NCBI GenBank assembly: GCA_045580305.1
Contig: JAZNNQ010000016.1
Location: forward strand, 1 to 22,367
Direction: 5' to 3'
DNA: 22,367 bases
From: RGIG7332 sp045580305
GTDB taxonomy: Bacteria; Bacillota; Clostridia; Oscillospirales; JAAYXM01
Position numbers and translations under genes: made by a program. Of this stretch, positions 13,489-21,988 are shown piece by piece. Every line of letters begins with the position of its first letter. The stretch's first letter is position 1. A model generated the notes under the pieces. It searched no databases, was not told where the DNA came from, and saw nothing but the letters and a program-made list of their open reading frames with translations.

Positions 13489-14469
13489 ATGAAAATTGGA
13501 ATTTTAGGCTACGGCAATTTAGGCCGCGGTGTAGAGTGCGCAATCAAGCAAAATGCTGATATGGAGCTTGTTGCGGTGTTTACACGCCGTGACCCTGCAT
13601 CGGTTAAGATATTGACACCGAATGTGCCGGTGCTGAATATATCTGAAATTTTAGATTATAAAGATAAAATTGATGTTTTAATTCTCTGTGGCGGAAGTGC
13701 AACAGACCTTCCGGTGCAGACCCCGGAATACGCTAAACATTTTAATGTGGTTGACAGCTTTGACACCCACGCGAAAATTCCCGAGCATTTTGCAAATGTC
13801 GATGCTTCTGCTAAGGCGAGTGGCAAGGTGGCTGTTATTTCAGTAGGTTGGGATCCGGGAATGTTCTCGCTCAACCGTATGTATGCAAATGCACTGCTTC
13901 CCGACGGCAAGGATTATACCTTCTGGGGCAAGGGCGTCAGCCAAGGCCATTCCGATGCGATCCGTCGTATTGAGGGTGTTTTGGATGCCCGTCAGTATAC
14001 CGTACCCGTGCCCGCGGCAATTAATGCTGTGCGCGCCGGTGAAAACCCCGAACTTACCACAAGGGATAAGCACACCCGCGAATGCTATGTAGTAGTTGAA
14101 GAGGGTGCTGACAAGGCAAGAATTGAGAACGAAATCAAGACTATGCCTAATTATTTTGCGGATTATAACACCTATGTGTATTTTGTCACAATGGAAGAAC
14201 TGAGACGCGACCACGCGGGCATTCCCCACGGCGGTGTTGTTATAAGAAGCGGCAAAACCGGCTGGGACAGTGAAAACAGTCATATTATCGAGTACAGCTT
14301 AAAACTCGACTCCAATCCGGAATTTACCACATCCGTATTAGTTGCATATGCAAGAGCTGCTTATCGTTTAAGCTGTGAGGGCGCGAGCGGCTGTAAGACT
14401 GTATTTGACATTGCACCGGCGTATCTCACATCTATGACCGGTGAGGAACTTCGTAAAAAATTACTGTAA
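13489..14469 (+). CDS. ddh: meso-Diaminopimelate dehydrogenase
   Basis: A 326-residue NADPH-dependent enzyme that aminates tetrahydrodipicolinate directly to meso-DAP for lysine and peptidoglycan. The Rossmann motif GYGNLG occupies residues 7-12. CGGSATDLPVQTP, VDSFDTHAKIP, SVGWDPGMFSLNR and GKGVSQGHSDAIRRI are the family blocks that bind NADPH and substrate. ATG 13489 sits 8 nt after AAAGGAG; GTG 13480 is within the ribosome-binding site and rejected. It heads an operon with the epimerase-family and TIGR04076-like genes. The length is normal and no residue is missing. Confidence 0.95.
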   Translation: MKIGILGYGNLGRGVECAIKQNADMELVAVFTRRDPASVKILTPNVPVLNISEILDYKDKIDVLILCGGSATDLPVQTPEYAKHFNVVDSFDTHAKIPEHFANVDASAKASGKVAVISVGWDPGMFSLNRMYANALLPDGKDYTFWGKGVSQGHSDAIRRIEGVLDARQYTVPVPAAINAVRAGENPELTTRDKHTRECYVVVEEGADKARIENEIKTMPNYFADYNTYVYFVTMEELRRDHAGIPHGGVVIRSGKTGWDSENSHIIEYSLKLDSNPEFTTSVLVAYARAAYRLSCEGASGCKTVFDIAPAYLTSMTGEELRKKLL

Positions 14470-14482
14470 GAGGTAGTTTAAA

Positions 14483-15691
14483 ATGGATAGAAATAAACTT
14501 ATTGAAACACAGAAATGGATAAAAGACCAGCTTGATATTTCCGTTAATTTCTGGCTGAAAAACGGAATGGACACCGAAAACGGCGGCGTTTATACCTGCC
14601 TTGACCGTAAGGGCGAGATTTATTCAACAGATAAGAGCGTATGGATGCAGGGCAGGTGCGGCTGGACATTCTCCTACCTTTGCAATGTATACGGCAAAAA
14701 GGATGAGTGGCTTAAGGCTGCAAAGAGCTGTATAGACTTTTTAGAGAAACATTGTATTAATCGCGATGCGGAAAATCGTATGTACTTTACCGTTACCGCT
14801 GAGGGTAAACCCCTTCGTCAGAGAAGATATTGCTTCTCCGAAGGCTTTTATGCAATGGCCAATGCAGAGTATTATCTCGCAACGGGTGATACAGAATGTA
14901 TCCGCCGCGCCAGAGAGGCGTATGAACTTATCTGGAAATTAAATAATGGCTTAATTATAGACCCCACAGGTCTTGGCGCAAAGACAATTCCCGAAACAAG
15001 AAGCGGCAGGGCGCTTGCTGATCCCATGATTTACCTTAATATTTCTGCTGTTATGCGTCGTTGTGATCCGCAGAATATCGACCTTTACAATGAAAGAAGC
15101 AAAATTTGTGCAGAAGAAATCTTTACATATTTCCGCAAAGAGGATATGAAATGCACATTGGAGAGTGTTGCCAAGGACGGCACCCCCGAGCTTTACTACA
15201 CTGCCGGTCGCACTGTAAATCCGGGTCACGATATCGAATGTGCTTGGTTTGTAATGCAGGAAGCACTTTATCAGAAAAATGATGAGCTTTACAACAAGGC
15301 GGTTTCCATGTTTGATGACGCCTACAATATGGGTTGGGACAATACATACGGAGGTCTTTTGTATTTCACCGACTGCCTTGGCAAGCCGGTGGAGGCTTAT
15401 GAGCACGATATGAAGCTCTGGTGGCCGCACAATGAGCTGCTTATTGCGGCAATGATGATCTACCGCGACACAAAGGATGAAAAATACCTCGATATTTTCT
15501 ATAAAACTCTGGACTACTGCAAAAAGGTATTTGCAGATGCTGAATATGGTGAGTGGTACGGCTATCTCCGTCGTGACGGTATTCCTACCGAGCCTTCCAC
15601 AAAAGGCTCTACCTTTAAGGGTCCGTTCCATTTGCCCCGCTGCTTAATTATGGTTGATAAGATGATCGATGACATCTTAAGAGGTGAGTAG
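14483..15691 (+). CDS. N-acylglucosamine 2-epimerase family protein
   Basis: A 402-residue (alpha/alpha)6-barrel enzyme of the AGE/RnBP family. R58 (WMQGRCGW), H249 and E252 (NPGHDIECAW) and H383 (GPFHLPR) correspond to the catalytic Arg, His, Glu and His of mammalian AGE. LWWPHNELLIAA and YGEWYGYL are further signatures. The expected reaction is epimerisation of GlcNAc/ManNAc or of an unmodified hexose; close paralogues act on cellobiose or mannose, so the substrate is open. No sialic-acid genes (nanA, nanK) are in the window. It lies 13 bp after ddh. Confidence 0.9.
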   Translation: MDRNKLIETQKWIKDQLDISVNFWLKNGMDTENGGVYTCLDRKGEIYSTDKSVWMQGRCGWTFSYLCNVYGKKDEWLKAAKSCIDFLEKHCINRDAENRMYFTVTAEGKPLRQRRYCFSEGFYAMANAEYYLATGDTECIRRAREAYELIWKLNNGLIIDPTGLGAKTIPETRSGRALADPMIYLNISAVMRRCDPQNIDLYNERSKICAEEIFTYFRKEDMKCTLESVAKDGTPELYYTAGRTVNPGHDIECAWFVMQEALYQKNDELYNKAVSMFDDAYNMGWDNTYGGLLYFTDCLGKPVEAYEHDMKLWWPHNELLIAAMMIYRDTKDEKYLDIFYKTLDYCKKVFADAEYGEWYGYLRRDGIPTEPSTKGSTFKGPFHLPRCLIMVDKMIDDILRGE

Positions 15692-15692
15692 T

Positions 15693-15998
15693 ATGAAAAA
15701 AGTAAAAATTACAGTAATGAGAATGGCAAATTATCCCGACCTTATTGAAAAGTATGAGGCTCTTGAGGGTTATAATTGCGAATTGGAATTAGGCCAGGTG
15801 TTTATCAGCGAAAATGCTGAGCGCCCTGAAAATTTCTGCAAAAGCGCTTGGCAGAGCATTAAGGAGTATGTGACCGTTTTGGCATATGGTGGCACCGACT
15901 TCTTTGACGGTTGGATGAAGGATAAGAAATCCGCTATGCTTTCCTGTGCTGACGGGTTCCGCCCGGCTACTTTTTACATTGAAGCAATTGAAGATTAG
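15693..15998 (+). CDS. TIGR04076-like small protein
   Basis: 101 residues, starting at ATG 15693 behind GAGGTGA; GTG 15684 overlaps that site. GQVFISENAERPENFCKSAW, followed by a central hydrophobic YVTVLAYGG and the terminal SCADGFRPATFYIEA, matches TIGR04076. Conserved Cys residues at about 51 and 86 suggest a metal or redox site. Function is unknown. The start is directly coupled to the epimerase stop (TAG 15689-15691), and a terminator follows. Confidence 0.8.
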   Translation: MKKVKITVMRMANYPDLIEKYEALEGYNCELELGQVFISENAERPENFCKSAWQSIKEYVTVLAYGGTDFFDGWMKDKKSAMLSCADGFRPATFYIEAIED

Positions 15999-16002
15999 AA
16001 TT

Positions 16003-16035
16003 AAAAGAGGCTTGTACATAATACAGGCCTCTTTT
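16003..16035 (+). terminator. Terminator of the ddh operon
   Basis: The 14-bp stem AAAAGAGGCTTGTA/TACAGGCCTCTTTT (one G-T pair) has loop CATAA and ends in a T run. Confidence 0.9.
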
Positions 16036-16055
16036 ACAAAATTGAGGTGAAAAAT

Positions 16056-17069
16056 ATGCCATTTCAGATAGTCAGAAATGATATAACAAAAATGACGGTT
16101 GACGCAATAGTAAATGCCGCTAACACCACTCTTTTAGGCGGTGGAGGTGTTGACGGTTGCATCCACCGCGCCGCAGGAAAAGAGCTGCTGGAAGAGTGCA
16201 AGAAACTCGGAGGCTGCAATACAGGTGATGCAAAAATCACCGGAGGATATAATTTACCTTGTAAATATGTGATTCACACGGTAGGGCCCATATATAAAGA
16301 TGGCAAGCACAATGAAAAAGAAATGCTTGAGTCCTGCTATTTAAAATCACTACAGCTTGCGAAGGAGCATAACTGCAGTTCCGTTGCATTTCCGCTTATA
16401 TCCTCAGGAGTATACGGATACCCTAAGGCAGAGGCACTGAATGTGGCGATCGATGTTATAAGCAGGTTTCTGTTTGAAAATGATATGCAGGTATATATCG
16501 TTATTTTCGATAAGAATGCTTATGAGATCAGCGGAAAATTATTTGCGGATATTGAAGAGTACATAGATGATAATTATGTGGATGAACACGCTTCGCGCTA
16601 TCAGGAAAGCCGAAGAATAAGAAGCATTAAGGAAAACTGGGTTAGTTCTCCTTGCCCTGAAGTGGTATACGAAGCAATACTTGGTAATTCTTCTTTTAAA
16701 AAGAGCCTTGATGAAATGGTTGAAGGGCTTGACGAGAGTTTTTCCGAGATGTTATTGCGAAAAATAGACGAAAAGGGTATGAAGGACAGCGAATGCTATA
16801 AAAAAGCAAACATCGACCGCAAGTTATTTTCAAAAATCCGAAGCGATATACACTATAAACCCAGCAAGCCTACGGTAATTGCTTTTGCCATCGCACTTGA
16901 ACTGTCTCTTGAAGAAACGCGGGATATGCTTATGAAAGCGGGCTTTGCGCTGTCCCACAGCAATAAGTTTGATATTATTATCGAGTATTTCATAAAAAAC
17001 GGCAATTACGATATCTTTGAAATAAACAAGGCCCTTTTTGCCTTCGACCAGAATTTATTAGGCGCATAA
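16056..17069 (+). CDS. Macrodomain protein with a C-terminal helical (HTH-like) domain
   Basis: Residues 1-165 are a MacroD-type macrodomain. VNAANTTLLGGGGVDGCIHR (19-38) and SSGVYGYP (116-123) bind ADP-ribose; N20, N23 and D33 are kept, so hydrolysis of O-acetyl-ADP-ribose or mono-ADP-ribosyl groups is plausible. After an acidic linker, residues 235-337 form a helical domain with DRKLFSKIRSDIHYKPSKPTV. This looks like an XRE-type helix-turn-helix and ends in EINKALFAFDQ. I recall this tail on other Firmicutes signalling proteins; its role is unknown. ATG 16056 is chosen behind GAGGTGA; GTG 16047 lies inside it. The VWA protein follows 80 bp downstream. Confidence 0.88.
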   Translation: MPFQIVRNDITKMTVDAIVNAANTTLLGGGGVDGCIHRAAGKELLEECKKLGGCNTGDAKITGGYNLPCKYVIHTVGPIYKDGKHNEKEMLESCYLKSLQLAKEHNCSSVAFPLISSGVYGYPKAEALNVAIDVISRFLFENDMQVYIVIFDKNAYEISGKLFADIEEYIDDNYVDEHASRYQESRRIRSIKENWVSSPCPEVVYEAILGNSSFKKSLDEMVEGLDESFSEMLLRKIDEKGMKDSECYKKANIDRKLFSKIRSDIHYKPSKPTVIAFAIALELSLEETRDMLMKAGFALSHSNKFDIIIEYFIKNGNYDIFEINKALFAFDQNLLGA

Positions 17070-17092
17070 AATTTGTCGCTTGCTATGCGACC

Positions 17093-17144
17093 AAACCTCT
17101 CTTTTACAGTAGTACAATTAGAGTACCAAATGAAAGAGAGGTTT
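17093..17144 (+). promoter_or_regulatory. 12-bp inverted repeat covering the VWA gene's ribosome-binding site
   Basis: AAACCTCTCTTT (17093-17104) pairs perfectly with AAAGAGAGGTTT (17133-17144) across a 28-nt loop. The right arm contains the AGAGAGG ribosome-binding site, 8 nt before ATG 17150, and runs into TTTTT. A read-through transcript from the macrodomain gene would fold into a terminator or RBS-blocking hairpin. A TACAAT -10-like box (17113-17118) lies in the loop, so a local start would omit the left arm. No good -35 is visible. Confidence 0.6.
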
Positions 17145-17149
17145 TTATT

Positions 17150-17791
17150 ATGAAAAATGACACCACCGAATTAGTATTCATCTTAGACGAAAGCGGATCA
17201 ATGGCAGGACTTGAGTCCGACACCATCGGCGGCTTTAACGGCATGCTGCAGAAGCAGAAAAATCAGCAGGGGAAATGTTATGTGTCAACATTCCTTTTCA
17301 GTAGTGGCACCGAAATGCTCCACGATAGAGTAGCTGTTGAAAATGTGGCGCAAATGACCGATGCGGATTATCAGGTGGGCGGCTGCACCGCGCTAATGGA
17401 TGCAATGGGCGAAGCAATAACACACATTGAAAAAATCCATAAATACATCCGTCCTGAGGATGTGCCCGCACATACGATATTTGTAATCACAACCGACGGT
17501 ATGGAAAATGCCAGCAAAAAATATGACTCGGCTCAAATCAAGAAAATGGTTGAGGCTAAAAAGGAAAGCGGCTGGGAGTTTATTTTCCTTGCGGCAAACA
17601 TCGATGCGGTTGATACCGCAAAGCACTTCGGCATTTCAGAAAACCGTGCTGTAAATTATGTGCCTGATGCTGTGGGAACCGGATGTCTGTATGATGCTAT
17701 ATCGGCAACGGTCAGCAATGTTCGCGCAGGCAAGGGAATCAATGATACCTGGAGCAAAAACTTAAACGAGGACTATAAGAAAAGAGGATAA
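17150..17791 (+). CDS. Small VWA-domain protein with intact MIDAS
   Basis: 213 residues, nearly all one von Willebrand factor A domain. The metal-ion-dependent adhesion site is complete: DESGS (D13, S15, S17), T80 in GGCTALMDA and D116 in TTDGME. There is no signal peptide or membrane segment, so it acts in the cytosol. SDTIGGFNGMLQKQ and WEFIFLAANIDAV are shared with a Firmicutes group of cytosolic VWA proteins that I recall near signalling genes. It probably recruits a partner through Mg2+ coordination. The macrodomain gene upstream is the likeliest functional neighbour, and a strong terminator follows. Confidence 0.88.
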   Translation: MKNDTTELVFILDESGSMAGLESDTIGGFNGMLQKQKNQQGKCYVSTFLFSSGTEMLHDRVAVENVAQMTDADYQVGGCTALMDAMGEAITHIEKIHKYIRPEDVPAHTIFVITTDGMENASKKYDSAQIKKMVEAKKESGWEFIFLAANIDAVDTAKHFGISENRAVNYVPDAVGTGCLYDAISATVSNVRAGKGINDTWSKNLNEDYKKRG

Positions 17792-17793
17792 GG

Positions 17794-17829
17794 AAAAGAC
17801 CAACTGTTGTATGCAACAGTTGGTCTTTT
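17794..17829. terminator. Bidirectional terminator between VWA and oxidoreductase genes
   Basis: Perfect 16-bp stem AAAAGACCAACTGTTG/CAACAGTTGGTCTTTT with loop TATG. T runs in both directions serve the convergent genes. Confidence 0.93.
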
Positions 17830-17834
17830 TGTTA

Positions 17835-18905
17835 TTAATATAAAAGCGGGAGAGGGTTTTCTGCGTGGGATTGCTCAATAACGCTTATAATTTTTGCGGC
17901 AAATTCAGGCTTAATTTCCATTTCATCGCCTTTGGTGAGTTTATTATATAGCATTTCGTAAAAAAGCTGAGTTCCCACATCAAAGGGCGTTCCGTTGTGC
18001 TCACCCTTTTCTTCATGGGTGATAAGCTCCTCGGAGCAGTACGCCGGCATACCATCGTCGCTTTTTAAAGGGTTTAAGTTAAGTGGCTGAGCGGGATTTT
18101 CTCCGTCGATAATATATTTCATCTCATACTCTTTAATGGTTGTTTTATATGTACCTTTAGAGCCTGAAATCTTAAGTAACGGTGCGGTATATGCATCGTT
18201 TGAACTGACCTCTATATCAACCACGGGTTTACCGGGGGCGGTGAGAACAAGCTTTGCATAATCGTCGGAATCACCGCTGTTGAGGACGCGACCGAGACGG
18301 GAGAATACAAGCTTCGCATCATCAGAAAAATCAAGAAAATCAAGACCGAAGCCGATGGGGTGCGGGCCTGTATTATAGATATTGCCACCCATTGTTACCT
18401 GTGCTGTTTGCCAGTCCCAACGGCGGGAAAATCCGCTGTAGGTAATATCAACTTGCTTTATCTCGCCAAGTTTGCCACTACTTACAACTTTTTTAGCGTG
18501 TGTGTAAAAGGGCGCGAAAAAGGACTGTTGAAATACATTAAGCATAACACCTTGCTCTTTTGCAAGGTTTATAAGTGTATCGCACTCATATCTGCTTCTG
18601 GCGAACGGTTTTTCAACAAGCACATTAAAGTTGTGCTCAATAAGATCCTTGGTAATGTCATAGTGATCCTTGGAAAAGCTTGCGTTTACAACCAGATCGA
18701 TATCCTTTGTACCGTAAAGTGCGGTGTAATCTTCAAAAACTTCACAACCGGGGTAGTCCTTGGGAGCAAGCGCGCGTCTTGCGGGATCCAGTTCCACCAC
18801 ATATTTGACATTGAATTTATCATTCTTGTCGGACTTGTAATATCTACCGTGAATGTCTCTGCCGCTTCGCCCCTGACCGATGATTGCAATATTAAGCTTT
18901 TTCAT
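17835..18905 (-). CDS. Gfo/Idh/MocA family NAD(P)-dependent oxidoreductase
   Basis: 356 residues. The N-terminal Rossmann fold has GQGRSG (10-15), and E98-K99-P100 (VLVEKPFA) is the signature with the catalytic Lys. NTGPHPIGFGLDF, around residue 180, carries the His/Asp pair of the substrate site. The C-terminal domain is the usual beta-sheet dimer interface. Such enzymes oxidise sugars, inositols or their derivatives; the substrate is unknown. AAAGGAGTGAT lies just before the ATG. The gene is divergent from an AraC regulator 116 bp away, which is its likely regulator. Confidence 0.9.
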   Translation of the reverse strand: MKKLNIAIIGQGRSGRDIHGRYYKSDKNDKFNVKYVVELDPARRALAPKDYPGCEVFEDYTALYGTKDIDLVVNASFSKDHYDITKDLIEHNFNVLVEKPFARSRYECDTLINLAKEQGVMLNVFQQSFFAPFYTHAKKVVSSGKLGEIKQVDITYSGFSRRWDWQTAQVTMGGNIYNTGPHPIGFGLDFLDFSDDAKLVFSRLGRVLNSGDSDDYAKLVLTAPGKPVVDIEVSSNDAYTAPLLKISGSKGTYKTTIKEYEMKYIIDGENPAQPLNLNPLKSDDGMPAYCSEELITHEEKGEHNGTPFDVGTQLFYEMLYNKLTKGDEMEIKPEFAAKIISVIEQSHAENPLPLLY

Positions 18906-18976
18906 AATATCACTCCTTTGAGACTATTTTATAATGAAAAATATGAAATGTGAATTTGAAAAAATCCGTAAATATA

Positions 18977-19005
18977 TTGCAAAAAATGTACTATTGTGCT
19001 ACGCT
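18977..19005 (+). promoter_or_regulatory. Candidate promoter of the AraC gene
   Basis: TTGCAA (18977-18982), a 17-bp spacer and TACGCT (19000-19005) with TGC extension. The -10 is weak. If correct, it lies inside the longer frame that begins at 18950, supporting the ATG at 19022 as the true start. Confidence 0.45.
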
Positions 19006-19021
19006 ATTATTGGTGATTGAT

Positions 19022-19846
19022 ATGAGCAGGGATTTTATATCAAAATACGAAGACGGCAAGATTTTATATAACCACATAATAATGCAAGAGAAAAACATTG
19101 AATTTGATGTGCACGCCCACGATATTTGCGAAATGATATTTATAAAAAAGGGCAATGTGCTTGCTGTTATCGGCGCAAAAACATATAAACTCCGCAAGGG
19201 CAGTCTCATCATTTTCAGACCGCATATTCCACACAGAATTATTGTTGAAGGTGACGACTACGAAAGGTATGACATTATCTTTGACGAAAAACAGCTTGCC
19301 AATAAAATGTTTGACAAGATCCCTCAAAACACCGATGTCATAGACTGCAGTGGCAGCGGAATTATAGAAGATCTGCTTAAAAAAATTGATTATTATTATA
19401 TGAATTTCGAGGGAAAGAATATTAAATTACTGGTCACCAATATTATAGAGGAGATTGTGCTTAATTTGACTCTCATCGCAAAAGAAGGCACCGATGATGG
19501 TCTTATATCGGTCAATCCTACGATAAATCGGGCGGTTGAGTATATTGATGAATTTTACACTGAAGACATAACCATAGAGGACATTTGCAAGAGACTTTAT
19601 ATAACAAAAAGCCATTTACACCATCTGTTTACCTCCCATCTGCAGATAAGCCCGAAGAAATATGTCAATTTTAAAAGACTTGCAAAGGCGCGAAATTTGA
19701 TTCGAATGGGCACAAAGCCTACAGAAGTGTATTTAAGCTGCGGTTTTACCGATTATGTAACCTTCTTCAGAAACTATAAAAACCAGTTTGGACATTCACC
19801 GAAAGATGAGCTGAATACAGAGATACAGCGCAGGATAGAATCGTAA
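19022..19846 (+). CDS. AraC-family transcriptional regulator
   Basis: 274 residues from ATG 19022; a start at 18950 would include the probable promoter. The N-terminal cupin sensor spans about 1-120 and includes FDVHAHDICEMIFIKKG and PHIPHRIIVEGDDYERY, with the histidines typical of sugar-sensing members. The C-terminal region has two helix-turn-helix motifs: ITIEDICKRLYITKSHLHHLF and the YLSCGFTDYVTFFRNYKNQFGHSP signature. It is divergent from the Gfo/Idh gene and probably controls it in response to a sugar-like ligand; the ligand is not deducible. Confidence 0.9.
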   Translation: MSRDFISKYEDGKILYNHIIMQEKNIEFDVHAHDICEMIFIKKGNVLAVIGAKTYKLRKGSLIIFRPHIPHRIIVEGDDYERYDIIFDEKQLANKMFDKIPQNTDVIDCSGSGIIEDLLKKIDYYYMNFEGKNIKLLVTNIIEEIVLNLTLIAKEGTDDGLISVNPTINRAVEYIDEFYTEDITIEDICKRLYITKSHLHHLFTSHLQISPKKYVNFKRLAKARNLIRMGTKPTEVYLSCGFTDYVTFFRNYKNQFGHSPKDELNTEIQRRIES

Positions 19847-19861
19847 ACGAGCGGTGCGCTC

Positions 19862-19891
19862 TTGATATTCATTGATACTGTGTGGTATAAT
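19862..19891 (+). promoter_or_regulatory. Promoter of the branching-enzyme gene
   Basis: TTGATA (19862-19867), an 18-bp spacer and a perfect TATAAT (19886-19891) with TGG extension, 22 bp before the start codon. Confidence 0.8.
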
Positions 19892-19913
19892 AAACACGAA
19901 ATGGGGGATCAAA

Positions 19914-21944
19914 ATGAGCAGACGAACAAAAATTAAAATCTCGGAAATCGATCCTTATTTAGCACCTTTTGAAAAAGACCTTGATTTAAGAATGGAGCTT
20001 TATACTCGGAAAAGAAAAGAACTTTTAAACGGGCGCAAAAAGCTCAAAAGTTTTGCCAACGGTCACAATTATTTCGGATTTCATCGTACCCGCACAGGAT
20101 GGGTCTACAGAGAGTGGGCGCCTGCTGCTGATGAGATGTACCTGACCGGTGATTTTAACAACTGGGATATTAGAAGTTGCCCTATGACACGGCTTGAAAA
20201 CGGCGTCTTTGAGGTGCAGCTTAAAGGGAAAGATGCGCTTAAAGTTGGTGAAAAGGTTCAGGCAATCGTTATAAATTCAAATCGCGTACTGCGTCGTATC
20301 CCCACTTATGCAACACGCGTTGTGCAGGACCCGAATACCTATCTGTGGTGTGCGGAAATTGAAGATACTTTTGAGGAGTTTCATTGGACAGATAACAACT
20401 TCGTTCCTGAAAAAACACCGTTTATCTATGAATGTCATATCGGTATGGCGCAGGAAAAAGGCGATATTGGCACATATAATGAGTTCAGGGAAAACATTTT
20501 GCCGAGAATTAAGGCCCTAGGTTATAACACCATTCAAATAATGGCTATTATGGAACATCCGTATTACGGATCCTTTGGATACCAGGTGTCTAACTTTTTT
20601 GCCGCGTCCTCACGCTACGGTAGTAGCCGCGAGTTAAAGGAACTTATAAATACCGCGCACGAAATGGGAATTACGGTTTTATTGGATGTGGTACATTCCC
20701 ATGCGGTAAAAAACACAAATGAGGGACTTAATGAGTTCGATGGCACCGTGTATCAGTTCTTCCACGATGGGGAAAAGGGAAATCACAGTGCTTGGGGAAC
20801 AAAACTTTTTAATTATGCAAAAAATGAGGTCATTCATTTCTTGCTGTCTAACCTTAAGTATTGGATGGAAGTTTTCCACTTTGACGGCTTCCGCTTTGAC
20901 GGCGTGACCTCTATGCTCTATCACGACCATGGCTTGGGAAGTGCATTTACCGATTACAGTATGTACTTCTCTTTAAATACAGATACCGATGCGGTTGTAT
21001 ATTTACAGCTGGCAAATGAGTTGGTTCACGAAATTAATCCCAACGCCATTACAGTTGCGGAGGATATGTCGGGTATGCCCGGCATGTGCATTCCTATAAA
21101 AGATGGAGGCATAGGATTTGACTACCGTCTGTCTATGGGCGTGCCTGATTTGTGGATAAAGACTATTAAAGAATGTGCTGACGATGAGTGGGATATGGGT
21201 AAATTGTGGTACGAGCTTACCTGCCGTCGTGTACAGGAGAAAAATATCGGTTATTGTGAATCCCACGATCAGGCCCTGGTCGGTGATAAAACAATAATGT
21301 TCCGCCTTTGCGATGCCGATATGTATACCGGTATGAATAAATTTGGCGGAAATGTTGTGATTGACAGAGGCATCGCTCTTCATAAAATGATACGACTTGT
21401 CACCGCGTCCTTGGCGGGTGAGGGCTACCTCAATTTTATGGGAAATGAATTCGGACATCCGGAGTGGATTGATTTCCCCCGTGAGGGCAATGGCTGGAGT
21501 TATCATTATTGCCGCAGACAGTGGAGTTTGGTTGACAATGCCGATCTTCGATACAGGGAACTAAACGATTTTGACAAGGCGATGATAAAATTACTCAAGG
21601 ACGAAAATGTACTCACTTTGTCGGCGGAAAACAGATGGCTTCATCAAGATGACAAGGTGCTCATCTACACAAAGGGTGATATGGTATTTATTTTCAACTT
21701 TAATCCAACAAAATCCTTTGACGGATATTTCGTTCCAGTAGGCAAAGAGGGAACATACAAGGTCGTTCTATCAACAGATGACGGCGTATTTGGCGGTTTT
21801 TCCCGAGTTGATACATCCGCTGAATATAAAACGGTAAAAACTCCTGCGGAATGGATTGGATTTAAATGCTATCTGCCAAGCAGAAGCGCCTTTGTTTTAA
21901 AGAAAAAAACCGAACCAAAAAAGAAAATTTCTGCAAAAAAGTAA
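19914..21944 (+). CDS. glgB: 1,4-alpha-glucan branching enzyme, GH13_8-like
   Basis: 676 residues from ATG 19914 behind GGGGGAT; a longer frame from 19872 overlaps the promoter. An N-terminal CBM48 (about 50-155, GWVYREWAPAADEMYLTGDFNNW) precedes the GH13 barrel. DVVHSHAVKN (258-267), the nucleophile D329 in GFRFDGVTSML, the acid E383 in TVAEDMSG and H451-D452 in CESHDQ form the active site. DVVHSH and GVTSMLYHDHG are features of the eukaryotic-type subfamily GH13_8 rather than the usual bacterial GH13_9. The product makes alpha-1,6 branches in glycogen. It ends in a Lys-rich tail (KKKTEPKKKISAKK). No other glycogen genes are in the window. Confidence 0.93.
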   Translation: MSRRTKIKISEIDPYLAPFEKDLDLRMELYTRKRKELLNGRKKLKSFANGHNYFGFHRTRTGWVYREWAPAADEMYLTGDFNNWDIRSCPMTRLENGVFEVQLKGKDALKVGEKVQAIVINSNRVLRRIPTYATRVVQDPNTYLWCAEIEDTFEEFHWTDNNFVPEKTPFIYECHIGMAQEKGDIGTYNEFRENILPRIKALGYNTIQIMAIMEHPYYGSFGYQVSNFFAASSRYGSSRELKELINTAHEMGITVLLDVVHSHAVKNTNEGLNEFDGTVYQFFHDGEKGNHSAWGTKLFNYAKNEVIHFLLSNLKYWMEVFHFDGFRFDGVTSMLYHDHGLGSAFTDYSMYFSLNTDTDAVVYLQLANELVHEINPNAITVAEDMSGMPGMCIPIKDGGIGFDYRLSMGVPDLWIKTIKECADDEWDMGKLWYELTCRRVQEKNIGYCESHDQALVGDKTIMFRLCDADMYTGMNKFGGNVVIDRGIALHKMIRLVTASLAGEGYLNFMGNEFGHPEWIDFPREGNGWSYHYCRRQWSLVDNADLRYRELNDFDKAMIKLLKDENVLTLSAENRWLHQDDKVLIYTKGDMVFIFNFNPTKSFDGYFVPVGKEGTYKVVLSTDDGVFGGFSRVDTSAEYKTVKTPAEWIGFKCYLPSRSAFVLKKKTEPKKKISAKK

Positions 21945-21946
21945 AT

Positions 21947-21987
21947 AAAATAGCACCTTGAAAGGATTCCCTGCAAGGTGCTATTTT
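21947..21987 (+). terminator. Terminator of the branching-enzyme gene
   Basis: The 14-bp stem AAAATAGCACCTTG (21947-21960)/CAAGGTGCTATTTT (21974-21987) has a 13-nt loop and ends in a T run. Confidence 0.9.
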
Positions 21988-21988
21988 T

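Noticed and set aside
14663..15515. CTGGAC hexamers at about 14663 and 15510 as further ROK sites
   Set aside because: Both lie inside the epimerase coding sequence and lack the flanking AA and the second arm.
17075..17091. GTCGC/GCGAC hairpin after the macrodomain gene as a terminator
   Set aside because: Stem of only 5 bp and no T run follows on either strand.
18360..18953. A 197-codon plus-strand frame opposite the Gfo/Idh gene
   Set aside because: Antisense shadow of a motif-complete oxidoreductase; the translation shows no recognisable family.
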